DNA of 64,000 bases from Spirodela intermedia (lineage: Eukaryota; Streptophyta; Magnoliopsida; Alismatales; Araceae). The notes beneath the pieces were generated by a model. That model made no database searches and was not told the DNA's origin. It was given only the letters and a program-made list of their open reading frames with translations. The stretch lies in NCBI GenBank assembly GCA_902729315.2, contig LR746264.1, positions 1,907,378 to 1,971,377 of the forward strand, given 5' to 3'. This document shows, piece after piece, positions 20,818 through 42,742 of the stretch (the first letter of the stretch is position 1; every line of letters begins with the position of its first letter). Position numbers and translations under genes: made by a program.

Positions 20818-23800
20818 ATGGACCTCGATCCTCGTCTGTACGAGCACATCGTAAGCCCCGTTGTTTCTCTTTTCTCCATTCGGGGTCTTGAAAGCTGGAT
20901 CATCCGTTCATCCCTCTTTAACTCCCTTTAGGGTTTTTTCCTCCGCATTTCGAGTTGGAAGTGGGTTTTTCGTCTAAGTTGAGGAGAGGGTTCTGCTTGC
21001 GGAAAGTGGAGATTGAGGGAAGGAGGCATCATTTCTCTCAGATGGTGAGACGTCCGTTTTGTTGTCTGTAATCTCCATGGCCTCTTCGTCGATGATGAAA
21101 CTAGCTTCCCGTCGGTAGTGCTTCAGAGGTATGGATTTGCGCCTCCATAGAGAAGGACAGCGATGGATGATCGAGTTACAGGATACGATAAACTCTCTTA
21201 GTTGGATGGATCTAGTAATTTCCCATCAGCCACAGCAGATAATTACTTCTTATTATCTTTATAAAAACGCTTTGAATTTGCTGCAAAGTGCATTTATCAT
21301 CCTTGGGAACTACATTTTTAAAAAATTTCCAAAAGGATTTGTGGATCCTGGTTGAGAGAAGGATTTATCATCCCTCTTGAAATTGGAGAAGCATGGAAAA
21401 TTTTAGAATAGGCCATAAATTGGCTGATGTTGGAGGAATGAGAGGAATCAATGAAGAATCCACTTACTATCAGACGACAGAAGAAAAAAATAGGAGAAGG
21501 AGAATGTGAAGAAGAATACGGAAGAAAGGCCATTAAATGCACCCAACTTTTGCATCTGGCCACTGCGCTTAACTCCTTCTCCAACCCAATCCTTGCCCAG
21601 CTTCAAAGATGTGGTGGAGAGTCTTTCATCAAGTTACGTTTTGTCCAAAGTCTTAACTTGAAACTGTACTTTCGGTAACCCCTGTTCACAAATATTTACT
21701 GATTTTTGGCCTAAAGTAGTTGTCAAACCTTCAACTGTTATGCATTTCATTGATTCTTATTGACTTATGACCTGATTTAAAATTTGTTGGTGCACTCAAC
21801 GATTTCAGTCTGGATTTTTTGGCAGGCAATTAGCGAGAGTGATGTCACCAAAATTGTCCTATCTTATCTTGTACATAGCTGCTTCAAAGAGACAGCAGAG
21901 ACGTTTATCACTTGTAGCGGAATGAAACCACCTGCTGATTATCTTGTGGATATGGATCAACGAAAGTGTAAGCGCCTGTTATATGTACCTTAAATGTAAA
22001 AGTCACCACTCTGTGAACATTGGGGTAGTATGAACTGCTTATGCACAATGATGATATGATTGGGAAGAATTTTTTAGCGTACTGTTATGTGCTGAGTGGA
22101 GAAGCCAGAAAGAGGTGTAAGCTTTTCTTTTGAAATTATGAGAAGAATAATTTGCAGAATGTCTGTTTCTTTTGCCGATGTACCATTGGGGATGCTACTA
22201 TTTTCGTTCAATGGCCTCCCCTCTTATGAAATATCACTGAGCAGATTTCAGTAAGAATTGGATGGGGGTGATCATTGGATGTTATTGTTAAGCCGTGAGG
22301 ATGGATTTATTATTTTCGTTAGATAAGTTACTTGTTTCTCTCAAGACACCCAGATTGAATAGTCCATTATTCCTCGTTTGAGTATATTTCCCTGCGTATT
22401 ATCTAATCGTTATAGAATGAAAATATGACTGAAGTTGAAATTCTGGAACATCACATTCAGTCATGCGCCTTAGGTCATATTCCTGAGGTGTAAACCCTTT
22501 CATTAGGTGACACAGTATGCCTGAGGTAATTTCAGCAGGCCAGAGGCATGCTCCTGCTTTATCTCCCTTAATATCTTGGTTCTACTGTAAAAAGTTTACC
22601 AAAAATATTAATATAATTAGAAAGAGGATCAGAAAACAGTGGCTTTTGGCAGCTGCTGCTGTTGCTCTCCTGATATCCTCTGATTATGATAAGATGTCCA
22701 TAACTGCCATTGACATCGTTCCGGGATGTCTCTATCATTTCAGAGCTTATAATTTTCCTTGCAACGTCGTTTTGCCTATTTTTCATGCCTTTCGCTTGAA
22801 TTTCTCAATGATTTCCGGTGACTCCATGTTTTCTTTTTCTCTACCCTCCCATTACTCCCCATTGCCTTCTTCCTTGGATCCCACTCTCTTTATAATTCCA
22901 CTCGGCAACTTCTGCTCCTCTCTTCCCCCCCCCCCCCAACTAAGCTCATTTTATCTGGTTCTATTCTGCCCCAAAGTCTTGGTTCTTGTTTTTGTCATCC
23001 TTCTAAATTTTACAGGAAGTTCTTTTTGTAAATACTTCTCATTTTGGACCGGTCAACTTCAAATTCAAACATCATGTTGGTTGAGACTGCAAAACTATTT
23101 TCTAGAGGATATTCTCGAGGGTTTTCTTGATGATATCATCGTATGTCCCTATATTTTTATGGTCATCTGCGGTAATATCCTTGAAAATGCCAAAGAAATT
23201 GAACTTTTGACGAACTGATCCACTTCAATTTTCTGGCATAGTCTTATGTTTTGTTAAAAATTTCCTCTGAGTTTGGGATTCCTTGCTCCCTTGAACTGTT
23301 CTACAAGAGAATGATTTCTGTTTCCTATCCTTAGACACTAAAAACAGGAAAAAAATTCTACTTTCCTCCATAGACCCAACAAAAGTTTACCACTTCAACC
23401 TGGAGAATGCTCAAGCACTCCACTTGCTCTAGGAAGCTTTTTCGCTCTTGGGAGGGCTACGATGTTGACGACGAGTCTTCCACAATCAAATCACTCGTGC
23501 CAATTTAGAAGGCTTTTTAAATGGACCAACACTTCCAGTGGCATTTTATCCCACCATAAAACGTATGATCCCTTGCTAGATAGCATCTTGAATTTCTAAT
23601 GGTTTCTACACAATCTGAAACAGTGCAATAAGGTTGCCAGTGGAATGATGGTATATTTCCAGGCTCCTTTCTGGAACGTTACCTAATATAGCTAAGGCAG
23701 ATTTCTGTGCCATTCTCCAGATATGAAATTTAGTGATTTAATCAGTTCTGTCTGTCTGCATAATGTAAATAAAGGATCTGTTCATTTGCATGTAGATTGA

Positions 23801-24542
23801 AGAGTTTCTGTTTTTCGTTATTTTTCTTCTGCTAATCCATTTCTCTTCAGCCATTTTCCATTTCGCATTGGAAGGGAACGCCCTGAAGGCCATTGAACTG
23901 ACCGAACAGTTGGCACCTAATTTGCTGGAGCAAAACAAGGACTTGCATTTCGACCTTTTGAGCCTTCATTTTGTCGAGTTGGTCCGTGCTCGGAAATGGT
24001 GAGCAAACTTTAAAACTGTTCTTCCCAGGGATTATCAGCCTGCTGCTCATGATGAATGTCGGGTACTTTTACCAGCACAGAAGCTCTGGAGTTTGCTCAG
24101 AGCATGTTGACTCCATTCGGAAAGGTGCAGAAATATGTAGAGAAACTTGAGGTATTCTTCCTACCAAAGATACACCTACCTGAAGCATTACGACTTTGTC
24201 AAAACTTTTCAAAGTAGTCTAGAACAAAGCAGCGAGCAGATATGCATCGGGTCTGCATAACACCATAGTTCGGAAAAGTCGCCAGTGTTCAATGCCCACA
24301 CTAAGTTCTACTTTGAAACCCATGGAGGTAACTGTGAGCTATGTATCTTCTGCAGGACTTCATGGCTCTCCTGGCCTACGAAGAACCAGAGAAGTCCCCA
24401 ATGTTTCATCTGCTTAGCCCTGAACACCAGCAGAATGTGGCGGACAATCTGAATCAGGCCATTCTCGGTATGTCCTCCTGCATTCGATCCTCACCTTCCT
24501 TTGTTTAATTCGTTGAGCCTTTTCCTTTCCCTTCTTGGAAAG

Positions 24543-24573
<31 letters not shown>

Positions 24574-25129
24574 TCGTGACACGATTTCTACTGCAATCAA
24601 GCCCATGCGAACCTCCCCAGCCATTCCCTGATGGAGAGGCTGGTGCGACAAGCAACTGTGGTCAGACAATACCTGCACCAGGAGCCTGGCAAGGTAACAT
24701 AGCGGCCTCTGTTCCTTCCACTAGTAGCTACTTATTCGCCCATTCTCTCTCTTCACCACCTATCAAACTCATGCCACCGTCAGTTGAATCGACGAAACAT
24801 TAACCTTGTCCCATGAAACAATCATCACCCATCGCCCCCTGGAACACTTCTTTCATATTCGGCAGCACAGGAGAGAGGAAACTGATCAAAGTGCGTCGTT
24901 ATTACTTGAGATGTATGGAAACAAAAGAAAATTAATCGTCTTTTTCTCTGAAGCACCATTGTTGAACCATTTGTGAATCACTCCCTGAACTCGCCAAACT
25001 TTTGAACCCCAGGAGTTGAATATGTCGCTCCCGGGATGTGGGAGTTAGGGTTCCGTCACTCATGCGCGGCTTGTGGTTTAGCAGGACAGCCATCCAGTGT
25101 TTTCTTTGAAGTCTTTTCTGAAAAGCTAG
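20818..25129 (+). CDS. LisH and CTLH/CRA domain protein (GID8/RanBPM type)
   Basis: Probable subunit of a GID/CTLH-type ubiquitin ligase. Exons: 20818-20850, 21826-21967, 23851-23998, 24076-24151, 24356-24467, 24602-24693, 25085-25129; 648 nt, 215 aa, in frame throughout. It begins MDLDPRLYEHI; another ATG directly upstream at 20815 would add one Met. The LisH motif is at about 16-40 (VTKIVLSYLVHSCFKETAET). CTLH follows from about 60 (IFHFALEGNALKAIEL, then LHFDLLSLHFVELVR), then CRA (CTEALEFAQ, VEKLEDFMALLAYE), ending in FSLKSFLKS. It is short, lacking the SPRY domain of full RanBPM and the RING of RMND5. I recall an Arabidopsis LisH/RanBPM protein of the same plan. The first exon is only 33 nt. 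The last exon has a TAG-CAG tandem acceptor, so an extra Gln is possible. Confidence 0.85.
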
Positions 25130-25252
25130 ACCCTGGAGGCATTTAGCTGGCGAGCAAGGCCTGGTTGGTTCTGTTCTTCCTCAGATTGCTTTCCGTCTGC
25201 CAGTAAATAAAACCCCTCTAAGACTCAAAGTCTGTCATGAATGCTTGCAAGG

Positions 25253-25254
<2 letters not shown>

Positions 25255-25312
<58 letters not shown>

Positions 25313-25313
25313 G
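25255..25313 (+). repeat. (CT)n microsatellite
   Basis: Nearly perfect CT run with two CG interruptions, 126 bp downstream of the LisH-gene stop, probably in its 3' UTR. Confidence 0.9.
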
Positions 25314-25513
25314 CTAGCAGATTTCTCTCTTACTCGGCTCTTCTTGGTGATAAACCAGGCTCCTTGTCTGCCTCTCTGAATGCTTTCATGGGTGATGAGG
25401 GTCTTAGTGATGCTTCGTCAATTGAGCTCCTCCCCTGAGAAGGCTGCCGGCTGAGCCCGAGGTATCTCCCCTTTTAAATTTGTCATGTGGCATTGTAGTC
25501 ATTAGTTTTCTTG

Positions 25514-25544
<31 letters not shown>

Positions 25545-27361
25545 TTCTCCTTCTCTTAAGATTCAAGATCAGTCAGCTGGTTTTGAATGGCCCATGAGCT
25601 ATTTTTCTTGAGAAAATAATATCTCCCCCTCTTTTTTATTTTTTTGTTAACTTTTTTCATCCCTTGGGCTTGTTAGAAGATCCAGCCTTCATTAATTTAG
25701 ATTCCAGTGGTTTGATCTACCATGGTGCAGGAAACTTCCGTTTCTCTAGTTTTTTTATTAAAAAAAAAACATCGTTTTTTCCCTTTTTAAATCTACCTCT
25801 TTTATCAGCAAAATATCGAAAAAATGTCTCCGAGAAAAAAAAAAGATCATATTGATTTCTTCCCCTTGTCTTTTTTGGGTTTGGGCCGCAGAAGTAAGCT
25901 TAGAAATGATAAATTGACCCACATGAACAGCCTACTATTCCCCTCTTGGCTATGTTTTGTCTCAGCTAACTATTCTTAAATAGATGTGATGAATCCGAGA
26001 AACTGATCAAATGTATCTGCGATATTGACTAAAAAAATGATAATTCAGCCTTAATATAGGATGAACCAGATATAATCTTCATAATATTGCGATTTTTCTT
26101 AGGAAATGACGGGAAAATGATTTGGGAGAGGAACTCGTTGAGTTTCCCCTACTTAGAGGCTCCTACCTGATTATCTTTTATTGAAAAAAAAGTCAACTCT
26201 TCGATATTATTATTATTCCAACATTAGGTTCATGTTCTTACTGAGGAAATTTCCAAAAAATATTGGTATAAATTCCACTAATTACTACAAAGAAAGATCA
26301 AATTGCATATGTTGAGGCAATTTAATGGAAAAAAGGAGGAATCAAAATATATTTGGTGTTTCTAGCGCTTTAGAACCGTAAAGGAAAATTTACGTATTAT
26401 ATTAATTTATATGGCATTTTGTGGTAGCTATAGGTTCTTACTTTTTGATGTAAATATATGGAAATTTTGGAATTAATTATCTTCTTTTAACATATATTAT
26501 TGCATACCCAAAAGCTATATTAATGATACAAAAGTTAATCTTTTAACACAGATAGCATTACTATAGTATTTGATTATTAGTGTACATATTATAAAATTAA
26601 AATATATTGTTTATCACCTTAGGAAAAATTGACTTAAATTATTTTTGGTGAGTTTTGTGTATTTTTCGTCCCAATTTTTTAAATCAAGAAATATTATTAT
26701 TTATTTCTTCGTCAGAAATTGAGGGAATGAACCAAGTCGAGGTCTAAACTACCACCTAGGTCAATGAATTCCAAAGGATCCTAAGAATTCTTAGTATTCT
26801 ATCATCTTGCACATGATAAAACTTTGAGCTTTCTAGACAGCAAATTCGGTTTTTTCTCTCAATCCAAACGGCACTTGAATCTGATAAAGAAAACCGGGCC
26901 CAAATGGGGATTCAGGACAAACACGGCCCAGGCCCGATCTGGTTGAGGCGCCTTAAATGAGGGTTAAGAGAGAAATATTTCTCTAAAATCAGTAAATATT
27001 ACCTTCAAACATTTACGAGGATTTTTATGCAAAAAGTCTCCGCGTACCCCGTAGCTTCAGGGATGCATCGAATAAATGACGAGGGCATAAAAACCCTAGC
27101 GAGCCTAGTTTCGTAGGTCGGCTCAGATAATTTATTGCATGCTTGCGTTTGTAGGATTGAGAGAGAGGGAGAGAGAGAGAATAGGATACTAACTACTGCA
27201 CGTTCATGGAAAGGCAACGTCTTGTCCTCATTAGTTCAGCACGACTCTCTCTCTCATCTTCCATCTAATTTACTGCCCCCCTTCTCTCTCTCTTAATGGC
27301 GAGCCACCGACGGAGGTCTCACCGTCGCCGACGGTTCCTCTTCTTCTTTAACAACCAGCCT

Positions 27362-27368
<7 letters not shown>

Positions 27369-27417
<49 letters not shown>
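27369..27417 (+). repeat. (CT)n microsatellite upstream of CYP90D
   Basis: CT run preceded by a C-homopolymer, about 420 bp upstream of the CYP90D start codon. Confidence 0.9.
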
Positions 27418-27514
27418 AACCTTCCATCTTCCTCCGAAATGTTGCCGAGACACGGAAGAGAGAGAGAGAGAGGGTTATCTTCGTCGCGCGTTCTCTCCCA
27501 AATGGCGAACACAG

Positions 27515-27520
27515 CACGTG
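27515..27520. promoter_or_regulatory. G-box CACGTG upstream of CYP90D
   Basis: CACGTG within ACAGCACGTGCAAG, about 320 bp before the start codon. BZR1/BES1 factors bind G-box/E-box and BRRE sites in brassinosteroid-biosynthesis promoters, so feedback control is plausible. It is one short site and nothing more can be shown here. Confidence 0.3.
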
Positions 27521-27837
27521 CAAGGAGAGTAGATTATTCCGTAAACAAAAACTTCTCCCTGTAAAGCGGCCTCCACGCTATCCGTCCGCCGGTAGAGGAT
27601 ACCTGGTGTCGCTGACTCCTTGATTTGGCCATTTGGAGATCACACTAATCTCAGTTGGGCTAGAGAGAGAGAGAGAATATCCCATTAATGCTTGTGGGCG
27701 GTGATGGGATCGTCCATATCTTTTCTCTCTCTATCTCTCGCTTTCACTTTCTCTCTCTTGATTATATTAATGCAGTGGGAGGAGCCTTTTGTATAATATA
27801 GGGGAGCAGAAGGGGAACCGGAAGGAGGGCGAGGAGG

Positions 27838-34474
<6,637 letters not shown>

Positions 34475-34554
34475 TCTATTAATCTCGCTGCAGAAACAGA
34501 TTAAAACACACCTTTTCTTGTCCATCAAAATAATAATAAAAAGGAAATAGCTAT

Positions 34555-34745
34555 ATACACCTCAGACTACTGCTTTAATCGATATATGATCTAGAAACGA
34601 AGAACTGTGGCCACCCTGGTGCAAGCTTGTAAAACATGCTGTGTCCAACATGCTGTGGACAACTCAGATGCTATATTTATATCGATTATATATATCGATA
34701 TATAATCGATATACACCTCAGACTACTGCTTTTCTTGTTCCAAGC
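34555..34745. repeat. Imperfect direct repeat, offset 156 bp
   Basis: ATACACCTCAGACTACTGCT occurs at 34555 and again at 34711. Each copy is followed by CAAGCTTG and AACATGCTGTG; in the first copy these lie further downstream. A TATCGAT/ATCGATA palindromic cluster (34680-34711) separates the copies. Confidence 0.8.
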
Positions 34746-35010
34746 TTGCCCAACATGCTGTGGCCGATGAAGGAGAGAGGAGCAAGGATATGATTGATCC
34801 CATTCACTTGGCAATCTTCTAGGTGGCAAATTTTGACTGGTCTAGGTGACACCACATATAACTTGCAGTATCTTTTTTTATGCAGGGTGAAAATCCAAGG
34901 ATATGAGACTTGAAAAACTATAGTTTTTCCTAATTTGATGATATACTGTAGATATTGACATATAAGAAATCCTGATTATTTATGACAGATGAGCTCATTA
35001 TTGGGTATGA

Positions 35011-35062
<52 letters not shown>

Positions 35063-35080
35063 TATATATGTATATATATA
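35011..35080. repeat. (CT)n followed by (TA)n
   Basis: About 24 CT units run into TATATATATG and a second TATATATA block. On the minus strand this reads (GA)n, giving a spurious Arg-Glu frame. Confidence 0.9.
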
Positions 35081-35605
35081 TTATGATTATTCAAGAAGAA
35101 ACATGTGACTTTCTTTAAAGAAACATGATGATTTGGACAGAATTCAAGGCCTTTGCAAGTGTCATCCATGTACACCCAAGGAAACTAGAACTGTTCAACT
35201 TATACTCCGTACAACCTATACACACGAGAAAAGTTAAAAAAGTCAGCCATCCATGGGTTTTCATGTGAAACATTCTCATGTTTAAAGAAACGTCATTTAT
35301 TCATGTTTTGTATGGGCACTCAAATAAAAGGGTAATGGAGATGAGGATAGATGAATTTTACTTCGAGTTAGATGATCTTGGTTATGTATTGTAGTTTACT
35401 AAACTTTACACATACTTCAATTATTAACATAGAATGCTTCTAATTGAGAAATTAGTTAATAACTAGTATTGATGAATTATCAAGTGGTCGATTGCCCCAT
35501 AGTGTGGAGCAGAAGACCTCCCCATTGTGCTACATTTCATATTATAGTCATATACTAGATGCCCTCAAGGATTCTATTGAAGCTTCACTCTTGTCTCTAA
35601 TAAGA

Positions 35606-35840
35606 TATTACTTGACAATAAGATACCAAGTAAATCCGGTAAAAAATATTATCTGAATTAGAGCAAAGGTAGACTAATTAACTGGATATTGTAAGAGAAA
35701 AGATTCAAAAGGCAAACAAGCTCTAATTCATATAAATTTGAACCTTTTCTCTTACAATATCCAGTTAATTAGTGTAGCTTTGCTCTAATGAACCTTTTTT
35801 TTTTTACCTGATTTACTTGGTATCTTATTGTCAAGTAATA
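35606..35840. repeat. Long inverted repeat (103-bp arms, 29-bp loop)
   Basis: Left arm 35606-35708, loop 35709-35737, right arm 35738-35840. The left arm begins TATTACTTGACAATAAGATA, and the reverse complement of the right arm starts with the same bases. Pairing is near-perfect over the outer 28 bp and the inner 40 bp (ACTAATTAACTGGATATTGT), with a few mismatches and a homopolymer difference between. TA dinucleotides flank both ends, as expected of a TA-target MITE. A hairpin small-RNA locus is the alternative. No coding sequence. Confidence 0.9.
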
Positions 35841-36889
35841 TAATTGATATATTGCTGTCATATATTACACCTCCATGTGCAAGCTCAAACAAGATCTACT
35901 AGATGACTCCAACACTTGTGAATTATTTTTTTTCATAATATGACTAATTATAGCAAAACCGTGAACTAATTTATTGGTACATACCTATCAAACATTAAAA
36001 ACTTAGTATATTTTATTATTGATGATGAATTATACTATTTAGTATAATTGTATGATGCATGACACATTGGAATATGGCTCTATGCAGAATAAAAAGCTAA
36101 TTTACTAATATGCAAGGCCTTGGGGGCACCTAAGTTTAAATCTTATTTCTTGTCATCTTTAAAAGAGATCAAAAATAATTTACAAGAACATCTAAACTTT
36201 TGATTGCAATAATGGAATAGAAAATTTGAAATTAGTTATTTAGTGTTATGTGATTAGTCTCAACTACCTTGCACTAGCATATGGAGGTGTATGAAGCACA
36301 ATTGTATGATTTGTCATACAAACTTGCCATCACATAACATCCATTGGGCATTAATATCTCTAACACATTATGAGAGAACTTTGAAAGTGAGACATTAGGA
36401 AAATTAGAGAAGTGAACGCTCCCCCCCCCCTATTATAGTAATATTAGAGATCAGTATACACATATGCTTAGGATCTATAAACCCAATAAGCACACAATGA
36501 TCTCTTCTTGTTTACTCATTTCCTCTTCTTATGTCACATTACTAACTTATCAATCTTCATCACCCTCGAGCACACTTTTTATTTATTAGAGTTTTCAAAT
36601 TTTATGAAAATAAAATTACACTTTTGGGAATATTTTGTGTGGATTTTGGACCATTTACCATTGAAAAAAAGGACCAAGAATAAATTTCATCAATGGTTGA
36701 CATCTTGTTAATGATATAGTAGCTAGATTAGGTTCTTAGAAAAGAGGGGGATTAGCATTGGATGGGGATATTGTGTGCTTGAGAGCACAAAAATGTTAGA
36801 CTAAGTCCCTAAGTCTTGTACCCAAATGATAAAAATAAAATATTAGCCTAATAATAATAATATATGTATCATAGATTTTAGAAAAAGTA

Positions 36890-37080
36890 AGGGTGTTATA
36901 GTACTTAATGTGTTTCTAGTGGTTGATGATGATAAGTAAACATGTTTCTTAATTAATGTAATTAATTAATATATATTTCCTTTATTTTGGAAAAGGGAAG
37001 GTTGCTATACTAGTTAATGCGTTTCTATTGTTTGACGTGATACGTAAACATATTTCTTAATTAATGTAATTAATTAATAA
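36890..37080. repeat. Tandem duplication of about 109 bp
   Basis: Two diverged copies share GTTTCTA.TG, TTGA, AAGTAAACAT/CGTAAACATA, and then TTTCTTAATTAATGTAATTA, which is identical in both. The copies lie at about 36890-36980 and 36998-37080. Confidence 0.75.
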
Positions 37081-37353
37081 AGAATATATACGTATATAAT
37101 TTTGATTATTGGGTATTTATAAGATTTATGAAAAATGGCAGTATAGAACAGCAAAACGCGGAAAGTATTTAAACAGCTGTCGGCTCAGGGGGGGGTGAGG
37201 GGAGAGAAGATTTCGTTTGGTGTAGACTTCTACAGAGGGGACGACGCCCCGGTCGACGCGCTCTCCTCTCTCTCTCTCTTTCTCTCTCTCCTCGTAGCCC
37301 TTGTTCCTACCCAGCAAGGAGGGACGTCCGCCGTCGGGTTTGCTTCGGGAAGG

Positions 37354-41192
<3,839 letters not shown>

Positions 41193-41452
41193 TCTGGAGC
41201 TCGCCGAGGAAGATGAGCCCCGTCATCCCCCCCCCCCTCCCCCCAAATCTCCACCGTCGTCGACTGTCGAATAGAAAAGCAAGCATCCTGGTTTTCTCAC
41301 ACCGAAATTGGGAAACCCAGTGAAACCACCCCCTCCCTCATTCCCTTCCTGCAACTCAAGGCCTCCCTTCATGGAAGAAGCGGAGGGAGAAAGAATCTGT
41401 GTAAAACCATGCGAGAGCTGGGCCCTTTCCCTCTCTCAGTATGATGATTTTG

Positions 41453-41735
41453 CCATCATTCTCATCTCCCCACAGTTACTTTTTTTTCTAAAAAATCAAG
41501 TTAATTTTTTGTGGTGGGCACGATATCTCTTACTTACTATGGGGGAAGAACACTCGGTTGGTTGGGGGCCATTATTCTCATCAGCTCCTCCACAATCATT
41601 TAAAAAAGAAAAAAAAATTGGGGATCTTAAGGGCATTATTCGCATCCCCTCCACAGTCATTTAAAAAAAAATCATTTTTTTTGTGTTGGGTCAGAGCTTA
41701 CTTATTATCAGGGAAGAAGAAAGTGTTGGGGAGGA
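41453..41735. repeat. Three-copy imperfect repeat downstream of UBC
   Basis: The motif CAT.ATTC.CATC, CTCC(A)CA, TCATTTAAAAAA recurs near 41453, 41570 and 41634. Copies 1 and 3 also share TTTTTTGTG.TGGG, CTTACTTA.TAT and GGGAAGAA. The middle copy is truncated to about 65 bp. Confidence 0.75.
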
Positions 41736-42068
41736 TTTGGTACAGAAACTGAGCATAGAAAACGCCTCCCAATCGCCATTAGAAGGGAGCAGTTGGGTCC
41801 TATTTGGCGCATGATTTCCAGAACCACGATGATGGGTTGCTCGGGCCCATTAAGGGGGATCGGCCTGGGCCTCTCGGATCGGGCATCAGCGGCCAGAGGC
41901 TGAGTCAACTTGGGCGATCTGAGGAGAGCGGGAGAGTCGAAGCAGATCAGATCTCACGAAGCACATCGCAGCATCAAAAATAAAATATAATACAATATGA
42001 ACTGAAAAACACGATATCACTTGCTCTAACCCTTACCTCTCAAGGAATATCACCCCCACAATCGACAA

Positions 42069-42070
<2 letters not shown>

Positions 42071-42102
<32 letters not shown>
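42071..42102. repeat. (AT)n microsatellite
   Basis: About 16 AT units in the shared 3' flank. Confidence 0.9.
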
Positions 42103-42104
<2 letters not shown>

Positions 42105-42742
42105 CAAAAAAAATCCAAAACGTAATTTTTTTTGCCTACAATCAACCATCATTCTATTCTCCATTTTTATTTTTATTATATTTTTTTCTGGGGAACCCAA
42201 AATGGCGGCCATCAAGAAGAAGCCTGATTAAGGTGATTTTTTCTATCAATAGAAAAAAAAATCAAGCAATTTTTTTGAATGCCTCAGTTTTCAAATGCAT
42301 ATAGAAGAAGTACACATCCAACAATTCTGGCGTAGCATTAAAAAATAACAAAAGACCGAAAGAGTGGCCAAAACTGCCGAGGCATGAGATGAACATATAC
42401 TGTCAATGAGAAGGAATTACTAGCTGTCGTTTGCTTCTTCCACATGGGGAATTACGACCAAACTGATCAACATCTTAAAAAATTTAGGGTTCATCCGATA
42501 TACACAATGCACGCAAAGGAGGGGGGTGGGAAGAAGGGGGTAGTAGGCTCCTCTCCAAGCTGGTCGGTCAGTCATCTGTTGGGCACATTTACTGCATGTA
42601 GATGACAGAAATCCAGGCCGTCTGGCAAGAATCAGAGTGACAGAGAGTCAGACCGAATCAAATTTCTGAAAAAGGAAAGGAGGAAAGAAAGAAAGACTTG
42701 GGGTAGCCCAGTATATAAATGGCCACAGCAGCAATACTCACC

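Larger units (their letters stand above)
25130..27837. other. Intergenic region between the LisH gene and CYP90D
   Basis: It contains (CT)n at 25255-25313, (AT)n at 25513-25539, then about 1.2 kb of AT-rich DNA with no recognised coding sequence. From about 26880 it becomes the probable CYP90D upstream region, with AAACCCTAG near 27093, (GA)n near 27160-27180, and (CT)n at 27369-27417 within a possible leader. Apparent ORFs are short and low-complexity. Confidence 0.55.
34475..37353. other. Intergenic region between CYP90D and UBC
   Basis: AT-rich, 2.9 kb. It holds a direct duplication (34555-34745), a CT/TA tract (35011-35080), a long inverted repeat (35606-35840) and a second direct duplication (about 36890-37080). 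The last 250 bp are GC-richer, with CTCTCTC runs at 37261-37290, and are the likely UBC promoter and leader. No gene was recognised. Confidence 0.6.
41193..42742. other. Shared 3' flank of the convergent UBC and MAC5 genes
   Basis: 3' UTR of UBC (+) and 3' UTR/downstream of the MAC5-like gene (-). It contains a three-copy repeat at 41453-41735, an (AT)n run at 42071-42102, and poly-A/T stretches around 42100-42270. No further gene was recognised. Confidence 0.6.

Noticed and set aside
22517-23218. 233-codon plus-strand ORF
   Set aside because: Lies wholly inside intron 2 of the LisH gene, has low-complexity Phe/Ser/Ile composition and no family resemblance.
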